A stretch of DNA of 36,676 bases from Candidatus Thorarchaeota archaeon (GCA_030669595.1 DAOVDG010000006.1:1-36676), one strand, 5' to 3'; counted from the first letter of the stretch, positions 16,437-26,249 are shown. Notes: a model not told the origin generated them from the letters alone. Numbers and translations: made by a program.

Positions 16437-17546
16437 GTGCGAATGCCACGCTTCAATAACACCTCACGGATTATCGTGACAGTAATAGCCCTGATGATAC
16501 TTCTGTCATCCTTTCAGCTCAACGTAAGAGCTCAAGCGCAGCTTGACCCAATTGTTGTTCTTTATGATGCAAACCATCATCAACAGATTGACCCGTTCGA
16601 TGAGGAGGGGTTGAAGTTGATGTTTGACATGGTGAATGAGTCATCACGATACATCGTAAGAATAAACGAAGACAATCCTCTGAATGCATCGGTTCTGAAT
16701 GATGTGGACATACTGATAATGTCTGACCCAGATGCATCCTCTGAGTTCACGCAAGAGGAATCTTCTGCCATCGCAGAGATGCTGGCTAATGGCAGCTCGC
16801 TTTTGGCACTGGGGAATCCCACAATCTCTCAAAATTCAACCTATTGGGGTTCTCAACCGTTTCAGGATCTAGGTGAGAACATCGCCCTGAATGCACTCTT
16901 TGACCAAATCAACATGAGCGGAGTGAGGTTCAGTGTAAACTACACCACAGACGATCGGATTTGGGGCGATACGTTATTCGACTATGAACATTCCCTACAT
17001 GGCAACAGCTCGTGGGTACTACAGCTAGATTCCAGCACTTGGGACACAACGCATCCTATCTTCAAGGACATCAACGAGCTATTCACAATGACTGCCACGC
17101 TCAGGCCCATTGATGCTGCAAGCGCTGTTGCCAGAGGATACGACTCCTCTTTTGCTCAGTTTAGAAGAGGTCCTTACAGCTGGGGCAATGTATCGTTTCC
17201 GAACATGAGTCTGACAGAGTTTGAGAAGGCACCGCTTTCGTATTCAGCCATCAATGGTACCCTCCCCCCATGGCTTGCAGCCTTTGAGTATAATGGGAGC
17301 AGGGTAATCGTTGCCGGGTCAACGATGATGTTCACCGGTTACAACCTTGACCTGCCAGATGGGGACCCCAAGTCGGACTCGCAGTGGTTCTATCAGGGTG
17401 ATAACGCAAGGCTCTTCATGAATATGCTCGATTGGCTTTCAGCGGGTTCTGCTGAGCCTCCCAGTGCAATAGTGCCTATGTTGACTATTTCTGCTGTGAT
17501 ACTGCTTGTTGGCATTGTTTACTACCTCATCAAGAAAATGCGGTGA
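16437..17546 (+). CDS. Predicted secreted, membrane-anchored protein; possible GldG/IFT52-like (GIFT/DUF4350) domain
   Basis: N-terminal hydrophobic signal, ectodomain with 11 NxS/T sequons, C-terminal TM ending in YYLIKKMR; DILIMSDPDAS...SSLLALGNP reminiscent of GATase-like folds. Confidence 0.6.
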   Translation: MRMPRFNNTSRIIVTVIALMILLSSFQLNVRAQAQLDPIVVLYDANHHQQIDPFDEEGLKLMFDMVNESSRYIVRINEDNPLNASVLNDVDILIMSDPDASSEFTQEESSAIAEMLANGSSLLALGNPTISQNSTYWGSQPFQDLGENIALNALFDQINMSGVRFSVNYTTDDRIWGDTLFDYEHSLHGNSSWVLQLDSSTWDTTHPIFKDINELFTMTATLRPIDAASAVARGYDSSFAQFRRGPYSWGNVSFPNMSLTEFEKAPLSYSAINGTLPPWLAAFEYNGSRVIVAGSTMMFTGYNLDLPDGDPKSDSQWFYQGDNARLFMNMLDWLSAGSAEPPSAIVPMLTISAVILLVGIVYYLIKKMR

Positions 17547-17550
17547 AACA

Positions 17551-18171
17551 TCACCATTCAGGCTTCTCCACGCCCCGCTTGGTCAGATTTGCTTCGATGG
17601 TTTCCTTAAGATGTGAAACATTAACCCGCTTAGATGCAGATATCGGCACAATCTGAGGCTCTATGTTTGGCACAACCTCTCTAAGCTTCATCTCTAAATA
17701 GTCGAGCTCGTAAGAAATCCTGCTTTTCTTTACTTTATCGATTTTATTTGCAGCCACAACTACACCTGAGGAAATCTCCGATAGGAACCCGTAAAACTCG
17801 ATATCTACGGGAATCTCACCACGCTTATCCCATCTCTCGACAAACACCCTAAACAGGGACACATCTACGATCAGGATTGCCACAGCTATTCTCTTTCCCC
17901 ATTCCTCAAGCCTGTGAATGACCGTAGTCTTCGTTTCTTCTATTGTTGCCTTGCTTTGACCTGCCATGTGACCAAAGCCTGCCATGTCAGCCAGAATGAC
18001 TGGACCAAGGTCTATGAGAAACTCCCAGCGCGTGCTTCCGGGGCGTTTACCAACCCGAACTCGTCTACCAGTCAGCGCCCGTATGGTGCTGCTTTTTCCA
18101 ACATTGCTTCTGCCAGCAAATACTATCAGCGGCTTTCCACCCTTGATCTTGGTACGGATTCGTTCTTGCAT
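17551..18171 (-). CDS. engB: EngB-type GTPase
   Basis: FAGRSNVGKSSTIRALTGRRVRVGKRPGSTRWEFLIDLG, DMAGFG, ANKIDKVKKS. Confidence 0.9.
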   Translation of the reverse strand: MQERIRTKIKGGKPLIVFAGRSNVGKSSTIRALTGRRVRVGKRPGSTRWEFLIDLGPVILADMAGFGHMAGQSKATIEETKTTVIHRLEEWGKRIAVAILIVDVSLFRVFVERWDKRGEIPVDIEFYGFLSEISSGVVVAANKIDKVKKSRISYELDYLEMKLREVVPNIEPQIVPISASKRVNVSHLKETIEANLTKRGVEKPEW

Positions 18172-18215
18172 TCCCTTTCTCCGCCTTTGCTATTTCTCTC
18201 AAGAGTGCGTGTCGT

Positions 18216-18362
18216 TCATGTCGTAGAGCAATCGATGCAGTCAGCGGTCCAACTCCTACGTCCGAGAACTATGGGGACGGTCTTCTCCTGAATTTCAGTA
18301 AAAGGTGTGATTTGCTGGGATGAAATACAATTGTGTATCTCTTCTTTGAGGGACGCAACCAT
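18216..18362 (-). CDS. Small ORF (48 aa), possibly frameshifted
   Basis: ATG 2 nt after the upstream stop: MVASLKEEIHNCISSQQITPFTEIQEKTVPIVLGRRSWTADCIDCSTT*; not in the ORF track. Confidence 0.45.
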   Translation of the reverse strand: MVASLKEEIHNCISSQQITPFTEIQEKTVPIVLGRRSWTADCIDCSTT

Positions 18363-18364
18363 GC

Positions 18365-18616
18365 TCATCTAGAGAACTTCCTCTCCCTCAGATGCCGAAT
18401 CTCGTTTATCAAGATGCGCATGTCAGTTCTAAGTGTAATCTCCACTTCATCCATTCTGGACTCAAGATCACGCACAACGCCGTCGATTGAGATACATTCA
18501 GTCACGAACTCATCAACTGCCATCTGTAATGCTGCTAGGTTAGAGATATGCGCTGCAACATTATCAAAAGCAGAACGAATTGTTTCGTGACAGTCACTGG
18601 GAGGAGGTTCTCCCAT
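18365..18616 (-). CDS. Small coiled-coil protein of unknown function (83 aa)
   Basis: Helical, charged sequence; tightly packed between two small ORFs on the same strand. Confidence 0.65.
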   Translation of the reverse strand: MGEPPPSDCHETIRSAFDNVAAHISNLAALQMAVDEFVTECISIDGVVRDLESRMDEVEITLRTDMRILINEIRHLRERKFSR

Positions 18617-18619
18617 TGC

Positions 18620-18733
18620 CTACTCCTCTTCTTGAGTTTCACCATAGACTGTGTAGCCGAGAATCATAATTAGCACTACAATGCCGAGTATCTTTAGGGC
18701 GACATCAACTATTGGAATTAAATCGGCTTGCAT
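18620..18733 (-). CDS. 37-aa single-TM microprotein
   Basis: ATG..TAG read by hand: MQADLIPIVDVALKILGIVVLIMILGYTVYGETQEEE*; 3 nt upstream of the 83-aa ORF; TATA-like attataa upstream. Confidence 0.6.
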   Translation of the reverse strand: MQADLIPIVDVALKILGIVVLIMILGYTVYGETQEEE

Positions 18734-18813
18734 GGCAATCCTGTGTCCTCGGAATAGGTCGGCTTATAATAATTGCTGATAGGCAACTTCCGAACTACAG
18801 GGCAATGCTTTGT

Positions 18814-19068
18814 CTATGCAGCTTCTGCTTTGCGCTTTTCATAGAATTTGTCTATGAAAGACCCATAGACGTCTACAGGCTCAGTCAGTTCATTGACTTC
18901 ATCTATTGCCATCTCCAACCCGCAGAATCCGCACTTGACTGTAGCCACACTGTTGGCACGATATAGCTCTATCTTGATGGAAGTGTTACCGCACTCCGGA
19001 CACGGGTAGACGTCTGGAATACGCTTCTGAGGTCGTCGACGCACTTTCTGCCTTCGTCTTCTGCCCAT
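18814..19068 (-). CDS. Elf1-like transcription elongation factor (zinc ribbon)
   Basis: MGRRRRQKVRRRPQKR, CPECGN...CGFCG, TEPVDVYGSFIDKFYE. Confidence 0.88.
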   Translation of the reverse strand: MGRRRRQKVRRRPQKRIPDVYPCPECGNTSIKIELYRANSVATVKCGFCGLEMAIDEVNELTEPVDVYGSFIDKFYEKRKAEAA

Positions 19069-19273
19069 ATTGAATCACCATTTGCCTATTTCACACAGGT
19101 CGCGAATGGGCCCCGAAAGAAACAGAGCGGGCTCTGCGACGCCAGTTTTCATTTAAGCATTATGTTGGGTCAACCATCACTAACTAAAATCAATGACATA
19201 AATGCTAAACGTTTTGAACTAAACAAGTCTTGCACACAGAAGCTTTCTTATCTCAGCATTTCGCTGTGAAACT

Positions 19274-19510
19274 ATGCCAGATCTCTCAAGGAACGCTCAG
19301 TGTGTATTGCGCATCCTGGAGTCGTCAGAGTCAATGCTAACTTCAGAGATTCTGGAAACCGCACAACAGCCCGAGTATGTGGATTTCTGCGCAGACTGCG
19401 CTGGAGGCGACGCATTCATTGCAGCTGCGAATCAGCTAGCAAGTCAAGGTCTAATTGCCAAGAAGTTTGGGAAGGGCGGCTACCGCTGGCATCTTGTGGG
19501 GGCGAAGTAG
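19274..19510 (+). CDS. Small winged-helix-like protein
   Basis: 78 aa with FCADCAGGDAFIAAANQLASQGLIAKKFGKGGYRWHL; stop directly abuts the desulfurase start. Confidence 0.6.
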   Translation: MPDLSRNAQCVLRILESSESMLTSEILETAQQPEYVDFCADCAGGDAFIAAANQLASQGLIAKKFGKGGYRWHLVGAK

Positions 19511-20749
19511 TTGGACGTGGCAAGAATACGCGAAGATTTTCCTGTCTTGAAACGCATAATCAATGGTCATCCACTCGTTTACCTTGATAGTGCATGCATG
19601 TCACTGAAGCCTTTACAGGTAATTGATGCTATGCGTGAGTACTATGAACAGTATCCAGCTTGTGCTGGTCGAAGTATCCACAAGCTTGGTGAGGAAGCAT
19701 CAAATGCATACTCTGCAGCACGAGCCAAGTTTGCCGACTTCATCAATACTGCTGAGCCTGGAGAGTGTATCTGGACGAGAAATGCAACTGAGTCGTTGAA
19801 CATGGTGGCCAGTTCGGTGAAGCTTCCGAAGGGCTCGAAGATAGTTACTACTACCCTAGAGCACCATAGCGGATCATTGCCATTTGTGGAGCGCGCACGC
19901 AGAGATAGTCTAAAGATTGAGATAGTTGAAGCCAAAGATGATGGCACATTCAACATTGAGGACTGGAAAAGAGTCATAGATACTAACACTAGTTTGATTT
20001 CAGTAGTCCATTCATCCAATGTGACCGGCACTGTTGCCCCGATGAAGGAGATTGTCGAGATAGCTCATGACCGGGGGGCGTTAGTCATGTCTGATGATGC
20101 CCAATATGCCCCACACCACCCTCTGGATGTGCAGGATTTGGATGCTGATTTCTCAGCTATTTCAGTTCACAAGATGTGTGGACCCACCGGTGTAGGGGTT
20201 CTCTATGGAAAAATGGACCTTCTGAAGTCAATGGACATGTTTCTGGTTGGAGGTGACACCGTGGCTGATGTCAGGTACGTTGATGGCAAGATCGTTCCGG
20301 AGTACTTACCTCCGCCAGAGAAATTTGAGGCCGGGCTGCAGAACTATGCTGGGGCCATTGGTGCAGGAGCAGCTGCTGATTATCTTCAATCAATTGGGAT
20401 GCACAACATCGAGCTTCATGAGAGGAATCTTTTGAGTTTCATGTTGAAGTTTCTAAAAGAGATGGATAAAGTCACAATCTTTGGAACGGATGACATCCAC
20501 ATCAAGACTGGACTTGTCGCTTTCATGGTCAGTACAGTGAACACTGCGCATGATGTGGCCGGCTATCTCAGTGATTCATACGGGGTAATGCTAAGGTCTG
20601 GTGCACACTGCACTCATCCTTACCACTACCAGATGGGAATTCCTCCTTCGAAAGGGACCAACAGGGCTTCAGTCTACCTCTACAATAACAGAAAGGACGT
20701 AGAAACATTCATAGAGGGGTTGCATGCGCTGATTGAAGCAAGTTCCTAG
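19511..20749 (+). CDS. Cysteine desulfurase, SufS/CsdA type
   Basis: TTG start; SVHKMCGPTGVGVLYGK PLP-lysine region and LRSGAHCTHPYHYQMGI catalytic Cys. Confidence 0.9.
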   Translation: MDVARIREDFPVLKRIINGHPLVYLDSACMSLKPLQVIDAMREYYEQYPACAGRSIHKLGEEASNAYSAARAKFADFINTAEPGECIWTRNATESLNMVASSVKLPKGSKIVTTTLEHHSGSLPFVERARRDSLKIEIVEAKDDGTFNIEDWKRVIDTNTSLISVVHSSNVTGTVAPMKEIVEIAHDRGALVMSDDAQYAPHHPLDVQDLDADFSAISVHKMCGPTGVGVLYGKMDLLKSMDMFLVGGDTVADVRYVDGKIVPEYLPPPEKFEAGLQNYAGAIGAGAAADYLQSIGMHNIELHERNLLSFMLKFLKEMDKVTIFGTDDIHIKTGLVAFMVSTVNTAHDVAGYLSDSYGVMLRSGAHCTHPYHYQMGIPPSKGTNRASVYLYNNRKDVETFIEGLHALIEASS

Positions 20750-22527
20750 TCCAGCATATCTGCGACATTCTGCTTCATTCGTTTAATCTCTTCAACGGGA
20801 TCTGCGAAATCAAGGCCGCTCGCGGCTATGTCCACAGAGTCCTTGTATTTAGTCACACGTCCTTGAATCGCAATGTATCGTCCAAGTATCTTGTCAGTGT
20901 TTTGCTCTATTGGTGCTTGGTTGTTTCCGGATTTCGAAATGAGATCGAATGCCTCTTGGGCTGTCATCTGCAGGAGTTCTTCACCTGTTTCGCCAAAGAG
21001 AGTCACTCGAATAGAACCGGAACCATCGTCTAGAGTGACCTTGTACAGCATTCTGGGCTCTGGTTTCTTAACCTCGCCGCAGACGCTGCAGATGTACTTA
21101 CCATCTCTATCCTCGACCTTCTTCCTACAACTCGGGCAGGCTTGGTACACAGGACTTACCTGACCAACCCCTACAACTATGCCACAAACCTCTACAGTTT
21201 GTCCTTCGCTCTCAGCATCTATGTCGCCAATCATGACTCTTCCTGCGCGAGTTATCGTTTCCAAAGACACTCCCGAGAGGTCAAGCTTTGTCAATTTCGA
21301 ACCCTTGGGGTTGATTTTGATTTTGGCAAGGCGGCCCACATGAAATTCTATACCCCCCCTGAACCCCTCCTTCACGTAGCCGTGTTTGATTCTGATGACA
21401 TTGTCCTCCTGCAAATCCTCTATCTTGTCGACGTCATCATTCCAGAATGTGACCCGTGTGGTCCCTGACTCATCGGCAACAATAAGATTCTGAACTTTGC
21501 CCTCTTTTCCGTCCCTCTCAAAGGTCTTGGACGGGAAGATCCTGGCCACTTTGCCTTCAATGTCGACGTCACGCATATCTACTGTCAGTTCCGAGATGTT
21601 CTTCCTGCCAAGTGGCTCTGAGGCAGGCGCTCCTACACTCACTTCCACTGCATCTATCTTCTCCTTTAGATTTCTCTCAACTCTCGAAGCTCTGGTGGTA
21701 TGAAACTCAACATCTCCGTAGCGACCAGCCTTGGTGCGGCCGCCAGTGACTCTGATGACCTCACCTTCCTTAGCATCCTGCATCTCTTCCGCATGCTGGT
21801 CCCAAAATACAAGTCTGGCACTGCCAGTTTCATCAGCACCAATGATGCTCAACACCTTGCCCTCACTACCATCGCTTTTGCGGGTGAATGTGGATAGATT
21901 GAAAATCCTGCCGATTTTCACCAACAGATTCACATCAAACACCCCATCCTGTAGGTCATTCATTTTGGCAGTCTGCGACTCAGGCACATCAAACTCTAGA
22001 CCTTCCATCTCATGGTCATCAATGATTCTAATATTCCCCATGCGACCAAGGTTGAGTTCAAGGGCGTCGCGCATTCCTTTCTTCACATAGGCGCCTCTTA
22101 TCTGAACTACGTCGCCAACATTGATTGCCCCTTCAGACACTGCCACTGTCTGGTCGTCCCACATAGCGATTCTGATTCTTCCAGTTTCATCTGCAACCAC
22201 TATGCTGGCAACCTTTCCTTCTCCGCCGCCGGATCGGGAAAAGGTTCTGACTGTACCAACATTGACAACCTTTGCAGTTAGGGCCACGTTCCTAATATCC
22301 TCGGATATGTCTTTGATTGTCAGCCGTGCTTTGGGAGATACCTGATGAAGATCGATACCAAGTTCACGTGCAACAATCATTGCTGCAGATTCGTCGTTGA
22401 CAACCTCAGGACCCAACTCCTGGCGTTTCTCCTTGATGAACTTCAAGATATCCTTGCGTTCATACTCGGATTTGTATTTCAAAATAAGTTGAATTGTTTC
22501 TTCAAGCGTGAGCACTTCTATTACCAT
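20746..22527 (-). CDS. Replication protein A-like ssDNA-binding protein (multi-OB with zinc finger)
   Basis: Three similar OB repeats (EGKVASIVVADETGRIRIAMWDDQ; EGKVLSIIGADETGSARLVFWDQ; EGKVQNLIVADESGTTRVTFWNDD) plus CPSC..CSVC OB. Confidence 0.9.
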   Translation of the reverse strand: MVIEVLTLEETIQLILKYKSEYERKDILKFIKEKRQELGPEVVNDESAAMIVARELGIDLHQVSPKARLTIKDISEDIRNVALTAKVVNVGTVRTFSRSGGGEGKVASIVVADETGRIRIAMWDDQTVAVSEGAINVGDVVQIRGAYVKKGMRDALELNLGRMGNIRIIDDHEMEGLEFDVPESQTAKMNDLQDGVFDVNLLVKIGRIFNLSTFTRKSDGSEGKVLSIIGADETGSARLVFWDQHAEEMQDAKEGEVIRVTGGRTKAGRYGDVEFHTTRASRVERNLKEKIDAVEVSVGAPASEPLGRKNISELTVDMRDVDIEGKVARIFPSKTFERDGKEGKVQNLIVADESGTTRVTFWNDDVDKIEDLQEDNVIRIKHGYVKEGFRGGIEFHVGRLAKIKINPKGSKLTKLDLSGVSLETITRAGRVMIGDIDAESEGQTVEVCGIVVGVGQVSPVYQACPSCRKKVEDRDGKYICSVCGEVKKPEPRMLYKVTLDDGSGSIRVTLFGETGEELLQMTAQEAFDLISKSGNNQAPIEQNTDKILGRYIAIQGRVTKYKDSVDIAASGLDFADPVEEIKRMKQNVADMLD

Positions 22528-22680
22528 CCAGTTGCTGGGTAGTGGCATCCACTCGATACAACGTTTTAGCTTGTATCCTATAAAGTAGTATGCTCAATCT
22601 TACCGAGCTGGATCAACTAATCCACCGTTGACAGGCCGAAACATAAAAGACCACTAACGACAACAGAGAGATGACAACTT

Positions 22681-25600
22681 GTGACTGAGTCTGAGCCTAG
22701 CCTACCAAAGCATAGCATCCACTATGCCCGCTACTTCGCTGCATTGAATAAAGAGGTCAAAAGAATCTATGCAGTCGCAGAGAGTGCAAGGGCGAAGGGC
22801 GTTGACCCCACAACAGTTGTTGAGATTCCACCAGCGTACGATGTAGCTGCTCGTGTTGAGGCTACACTTGATGGCCCTGTTGGCGTAGCAAAGCGGATTC
22901 GAGAGCTGCAGAAAGACAAGACGCGCTCAAGAGAAGAGGTGGCCTTTGCTGTCGCCAAGGAGATTGCCACAGGGGATCTAGGTGGCATCACAGACCAAGA
23001 GAAGGGCGCAGACAAAGCCGTACGAGTGGCTCTGGCGATACTTACCGAGAGCATTACTGCTGCTCCAATTGAAGGAATCTCAAAAGTTCGAATTAGGGGC
23101 GCGGGTTCAGATCAATACCTTGCCATCTATCTCGCGGGGCCCATACGGGCTGCTGGTGGTACAGAAGCCGCCATGACGGTTCTAGTTGCAGACTATGTAA
23201 GGCAGGTCCTAAATCTTCCGGCATTCAAGGCTACTGAGGAGGAAGTTGAGAGATCTCTGGAAGAGGTTGAGCTCTATGCAAGAGCAGTGCATCTTCAGTA
23301 TCCGGTGCAGCTTGACCTATTACGGCTAGCAGCCTCAAAACTACCAATAATGCTGACGGGAGAGCCAACGGAGGAATTCGAGGTATCGGGCAGTCGCGAT
23401 TTGGAGCGAATAGAAACTAACCGTGTTAGAGGTGGGGCAGTTCTGGTACTCAATGACGGCGTCGTCGGGAGAGCTGCTAAACTCGCCAAAATTGTGAACG
23501 GATTAGAGATGCCTGGGTGGGAGTGGCTCAATGAACTAGCTAAGAAGACTAGCAAGGCTGAGTCATCAGAGGATGAATCAACGGAGAAGAAACTGGCTCC
23601 GAAATCCGAGTATCTAGTAGATGTGATTGGCGGCCGCCCGGTGTTTTCACATCCATCACGAATTGGTGGTTTCAGATTGAGATATGGCCGGTCTCGCAAC
23701 ACAGGATTGGCAGGGGTGGGCGTACATCCTGCTACGATGTTCTTGGCTGACGAATTTTTGGCTCCTGGGACTCACATCCGAACGGAGCGTCCCGGTAAAG
23801 GCTCCATAGTTTCCCCCGTAGACACCATCGAAGGCCCTACGGTCCTTCTTCGAGATGGAACTGTTAAGCAGGTATTTACTACTGAAGAGGCTTGCATGCT
23901 TCAAGATAAGACCGAACGCATAATCTTTCTTGGCGATATATTGGTTGCACTTGGCGAATTTCTTGAGAACAACCACCCACTCGTTCCATCGGGGTATTGC
24001 GAAGAATGGTGGTCACATGATCTCGACAAAGCACGTATGAAACTCAAACAATCTGAGGTTGAACAACGCCTTTCAGACTCCGACATCACCGCCAGTGACC
24101 TATCCGAATTCATTAACAATCCTCTCTCAAATATCCCCTCCTCAGAACAAGCACTTCATCTGGCAATGTCATTTGGAGTGCCACTTCACCCTAGGTATCT
24201 CTATCGTTGGCTTGCATTGAGTGCTGAGGAAACATCGGATCTTAGGACATGGCTGTTAAAGAATAGGGGGATAGAGAGAGCCTCCAAAAGCAGCCGCATA
24301 GTCATTCCAAATGATGCACGATACAAAGAGCTACTCACAAGAGCAGGTATCCCTCATTCTCTGAATGAAGACCGTAGTCTGATTTGCCTCACAGATAGCC
24401 CCGCGACAGTTCTAGCGCAGTTGGGTGACAAACGCAAATCCCCCAAGGGGAATAGTGCTCTTGAGGTTCTCAATTCTTGCACGAAAATAGAGCTTCGAGA
24501 CAAGATGGGATTCTCGATAGGGGCAAGAATGGGTCGGCCTGAGAAGGCTGAAGAACGCAAAATGAAGCCTCCTGTTCATGTGCTGTTCCCGGTAGGACGA
24601 GCTCTCTCAAGCGAACGACGAGTGGAACGCATTGCCAAGAGCAACGAGCACACATCAACACAATGCACCTTCGATGCTGATGGCACGGTAATGAAACCTG
24701 CTCTGGGGGGTTCAGGTGTACGGCTTGAAATGGTATCTAGAATCTGCACAGGATGTGGGCTTGAAACCTTCGAGTCTAAATGTCGCGAGTGTGGGTCGCA
24801 TACTAAAGTCCAATCGTGGTGTTCGCATGAAGAGTGTGGCAGGGCAGTAGATACCACCACTGGAGTCTGCCCCTATGGACACGACCCGAATCTTGTCCGT
24901 ACCACGAAGACTATTTCTGTGGACTTCCAAGCGCTTTTGGAAGACATAAAGAAAGATCTTGGTGAGTCACAGACCTACAATCTTCGAGGAGTCCTAGGGC
25001 TGACCAGCAATCATAAGGTGCCAGAGTATCTTGGAAAGGGGGTCTTGCGCGCCAAACATGATGTGTACACCTATCGCGATGGCACAGCACGATTCGACGC
25101 CACTGATGCACCGCTGACTCACTTCAAACCCAGAGAGATTGGGGTTTCTGTGGGGCGTTTACATGAACTCGGATATAGAGCTGATTATCAAGGCGAGCCT
25201 CTGGTTTCAGATGAGCAGGTCATTGAGCTTATGGTTCAAGATTTGGTAGTCCCCGAAAATTGTGCGGATTACTTGGTTAATGTAGGCAATTTTGTAGATG
25301 ATTGCCTTCAGCAAATCTATGGCTTGGACAGATACTACGGGTTCCGTAGTCGTGAGGCCATAATCGGGCAGTTGGTGATTGGGCTTGCACCTCACACATC
25401 TGCGGGGATAATTGGCAGAATAATCGGGTTTACAAATGCAAGCGTGTGCTATGCACATCCTTACTGGCATGCTGCAAAACGAAGAAACTGTGATGGTGAC
25501 GAAGACGCCCTGATTCTAGTCCTTGATGCACTCATCAACTTCTCTAAAGCCTATCTTCCAAGGGGCAGAGGTGGATTCATGGACGCTCCCCTTGTTCTGT

Positions 25601-26244
25601 CTGTAATTCTAGACCCGACCGAGATTGATGATGAAGCCCACAACATCGAAGTCTGCAATCGATATCCTGCTCAGTTCTACAGTATGGTTGCTGAGGCGCA
25701 GCACCCTCGAGTAGTCGAGAGTCTTGTAGATATCGTGGCATCGCGACTAGACAAAGAGGCACAGTACGAGGGACTCGGCTTCACACATGGCACATCATCA
25801 ATTGACGCTGGTCCACGCAACTCGAGATACAAGACGCTAGGCAGTATGGTTGAGAAGCTTGAAGCACAGCTCGAACTTGCGAAACTCATTGATGCAGTGG
25901 ATTCGCAGGATGTTGCAGAACGTGTGCTTTCACATCACTTCATTCGTGATATCAGGGGGAATCTTCGGGCATACTCGACGCAGAAAATACAATGCCTGAA
26001 GTGTCACAGAGTATACAGAAGAGTTCCACTCTCCGGCTCTTGTGTCTGTGGCGCGAAGCTTTCACTCACTGTAAGACAGAAGAACATCTCAAAGTATCTG
26101 ACCATAGCTGAGCGATTGATTCGTGAACATGGACTCGGACAGTACCTACAACAACGCCTCAATCTGATTAACTCATCTTTGGACTCGATGTTCGTATCCG
26201 AACAGACATCTCTGTCTGAACAAGCTTCTCATGCCGAATTCTAA
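22681..26244 (+). CDS. polC: DNA polymerase D large subunit DP2
   Basis: GTG start; 1187 aa; IYLAGPIRAAGGTEAAMTVLVADYVR, SPVDTIEGPTVLLRDG, CDGDEDALILVLDALINFSKAYLPRGRGGFMDAPLVL uninterrupted. Confidence 0.96.
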   Translation: MTESEPSLPKHSIHYARYFAALNKEVKRIYAVAESARAKGVDPTTVVEIPPAYDVAARVEATLDGPVGVAKRIRELQKDKTRSREEVAFAVAKEIATGDLGGITDQEKGADKAVRVALAILTESITAAPIEGISKVRIRGAGSDQYLAIYLAGPIRAAGGTEAAMTVLVADYVRQVLNLPAFKATEEEVERSLEEVELYARAVHLQYPVQLDLLRLAASKLPIMLTGEPTEEFEVSGSRDLERIETNRVRGGAVLVLNDGVVGRAAKLAKIVNGLEMPGWEWLNELAKKTSKAESSEDESTEKKLAPKSEYLVDVIGGRPVFSHPSRIGGFRLRYGRSRNTGLAGVGVHPATMFLADEFLAPGTHIRTERPGKGSIVSPVDTIEGPTVLLRDGTVKQVFTTEEACMLQDKTERIIFLGDILVALGEFLENNHPLVPSGYCEEWWSHDLDKARMKLKQSEVEQRLSDSDITASDLSEFINNPLSNIPSSEQALHLAMSFGVPLHPRYLYRWLALSAEETSDLRTWLLKNRGIERASKSSRIVIPNDARYKELLTRAGIPHSLNEDRSLICLTDSPATVLAQLGDKRKSPKGNSALEVLNSCTKIELRDKMGFSIGARMGRPEKAEERKMKPPVHVLFPVGRALSSERRVERIAKSNEHTSTQCTFDADGTVMKPALGGSGVRLEMVSRICTGCGLETFESKCRECGSHTKVQSWCSHEECGRAVDTTTGVCPYGHDPNLVRTTKTISVDFQALLEDIKKDLGESQTYNLRGVLGLTSNHKVPEYLGKGVLRAKHDVYTYRDGTARFDATDAPLTHFKPREIGVSVGRLHELGYRADYQGEPLVSDEQVIELMVQDLVVPENCADYLVNVGNFVDDCLQQIYGLDRYYGFRSREAIIGQLVIGLAPHTSAGIIGRIIGFTNASVCYAHPYWHAAKRRNCDGDEDALILVLDALINFSKAYLPRGRGGFMDAPLVLSVILDPTEIDDEAHNIEVCNRYPAQFYSMVAEAQHPRVVESLVDIVASRLDKEAQYEGLGFTHGTSSIDAGPRNSRYKTLGSMVEKLEAQLELAKLIDAVDSQDVAERVLSHHFIRDIRGNLRAYSTQKIQCLKCHRVYRRVPLSGSCVCGAKLSLTVRQKNISKYLTIAERLIREHGLGQYLQQRLNLINSSLDSMFVSEQTSLSEQASHAEF

Positions 26245-26249
26245 TGTCC

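Noticed and set aside
22681-26244. Possible intein in DP2, a common insertion site
   Set aside because: The CDGDEDALILVLDAL motif is continuous and no Hint-domain sequence is present.
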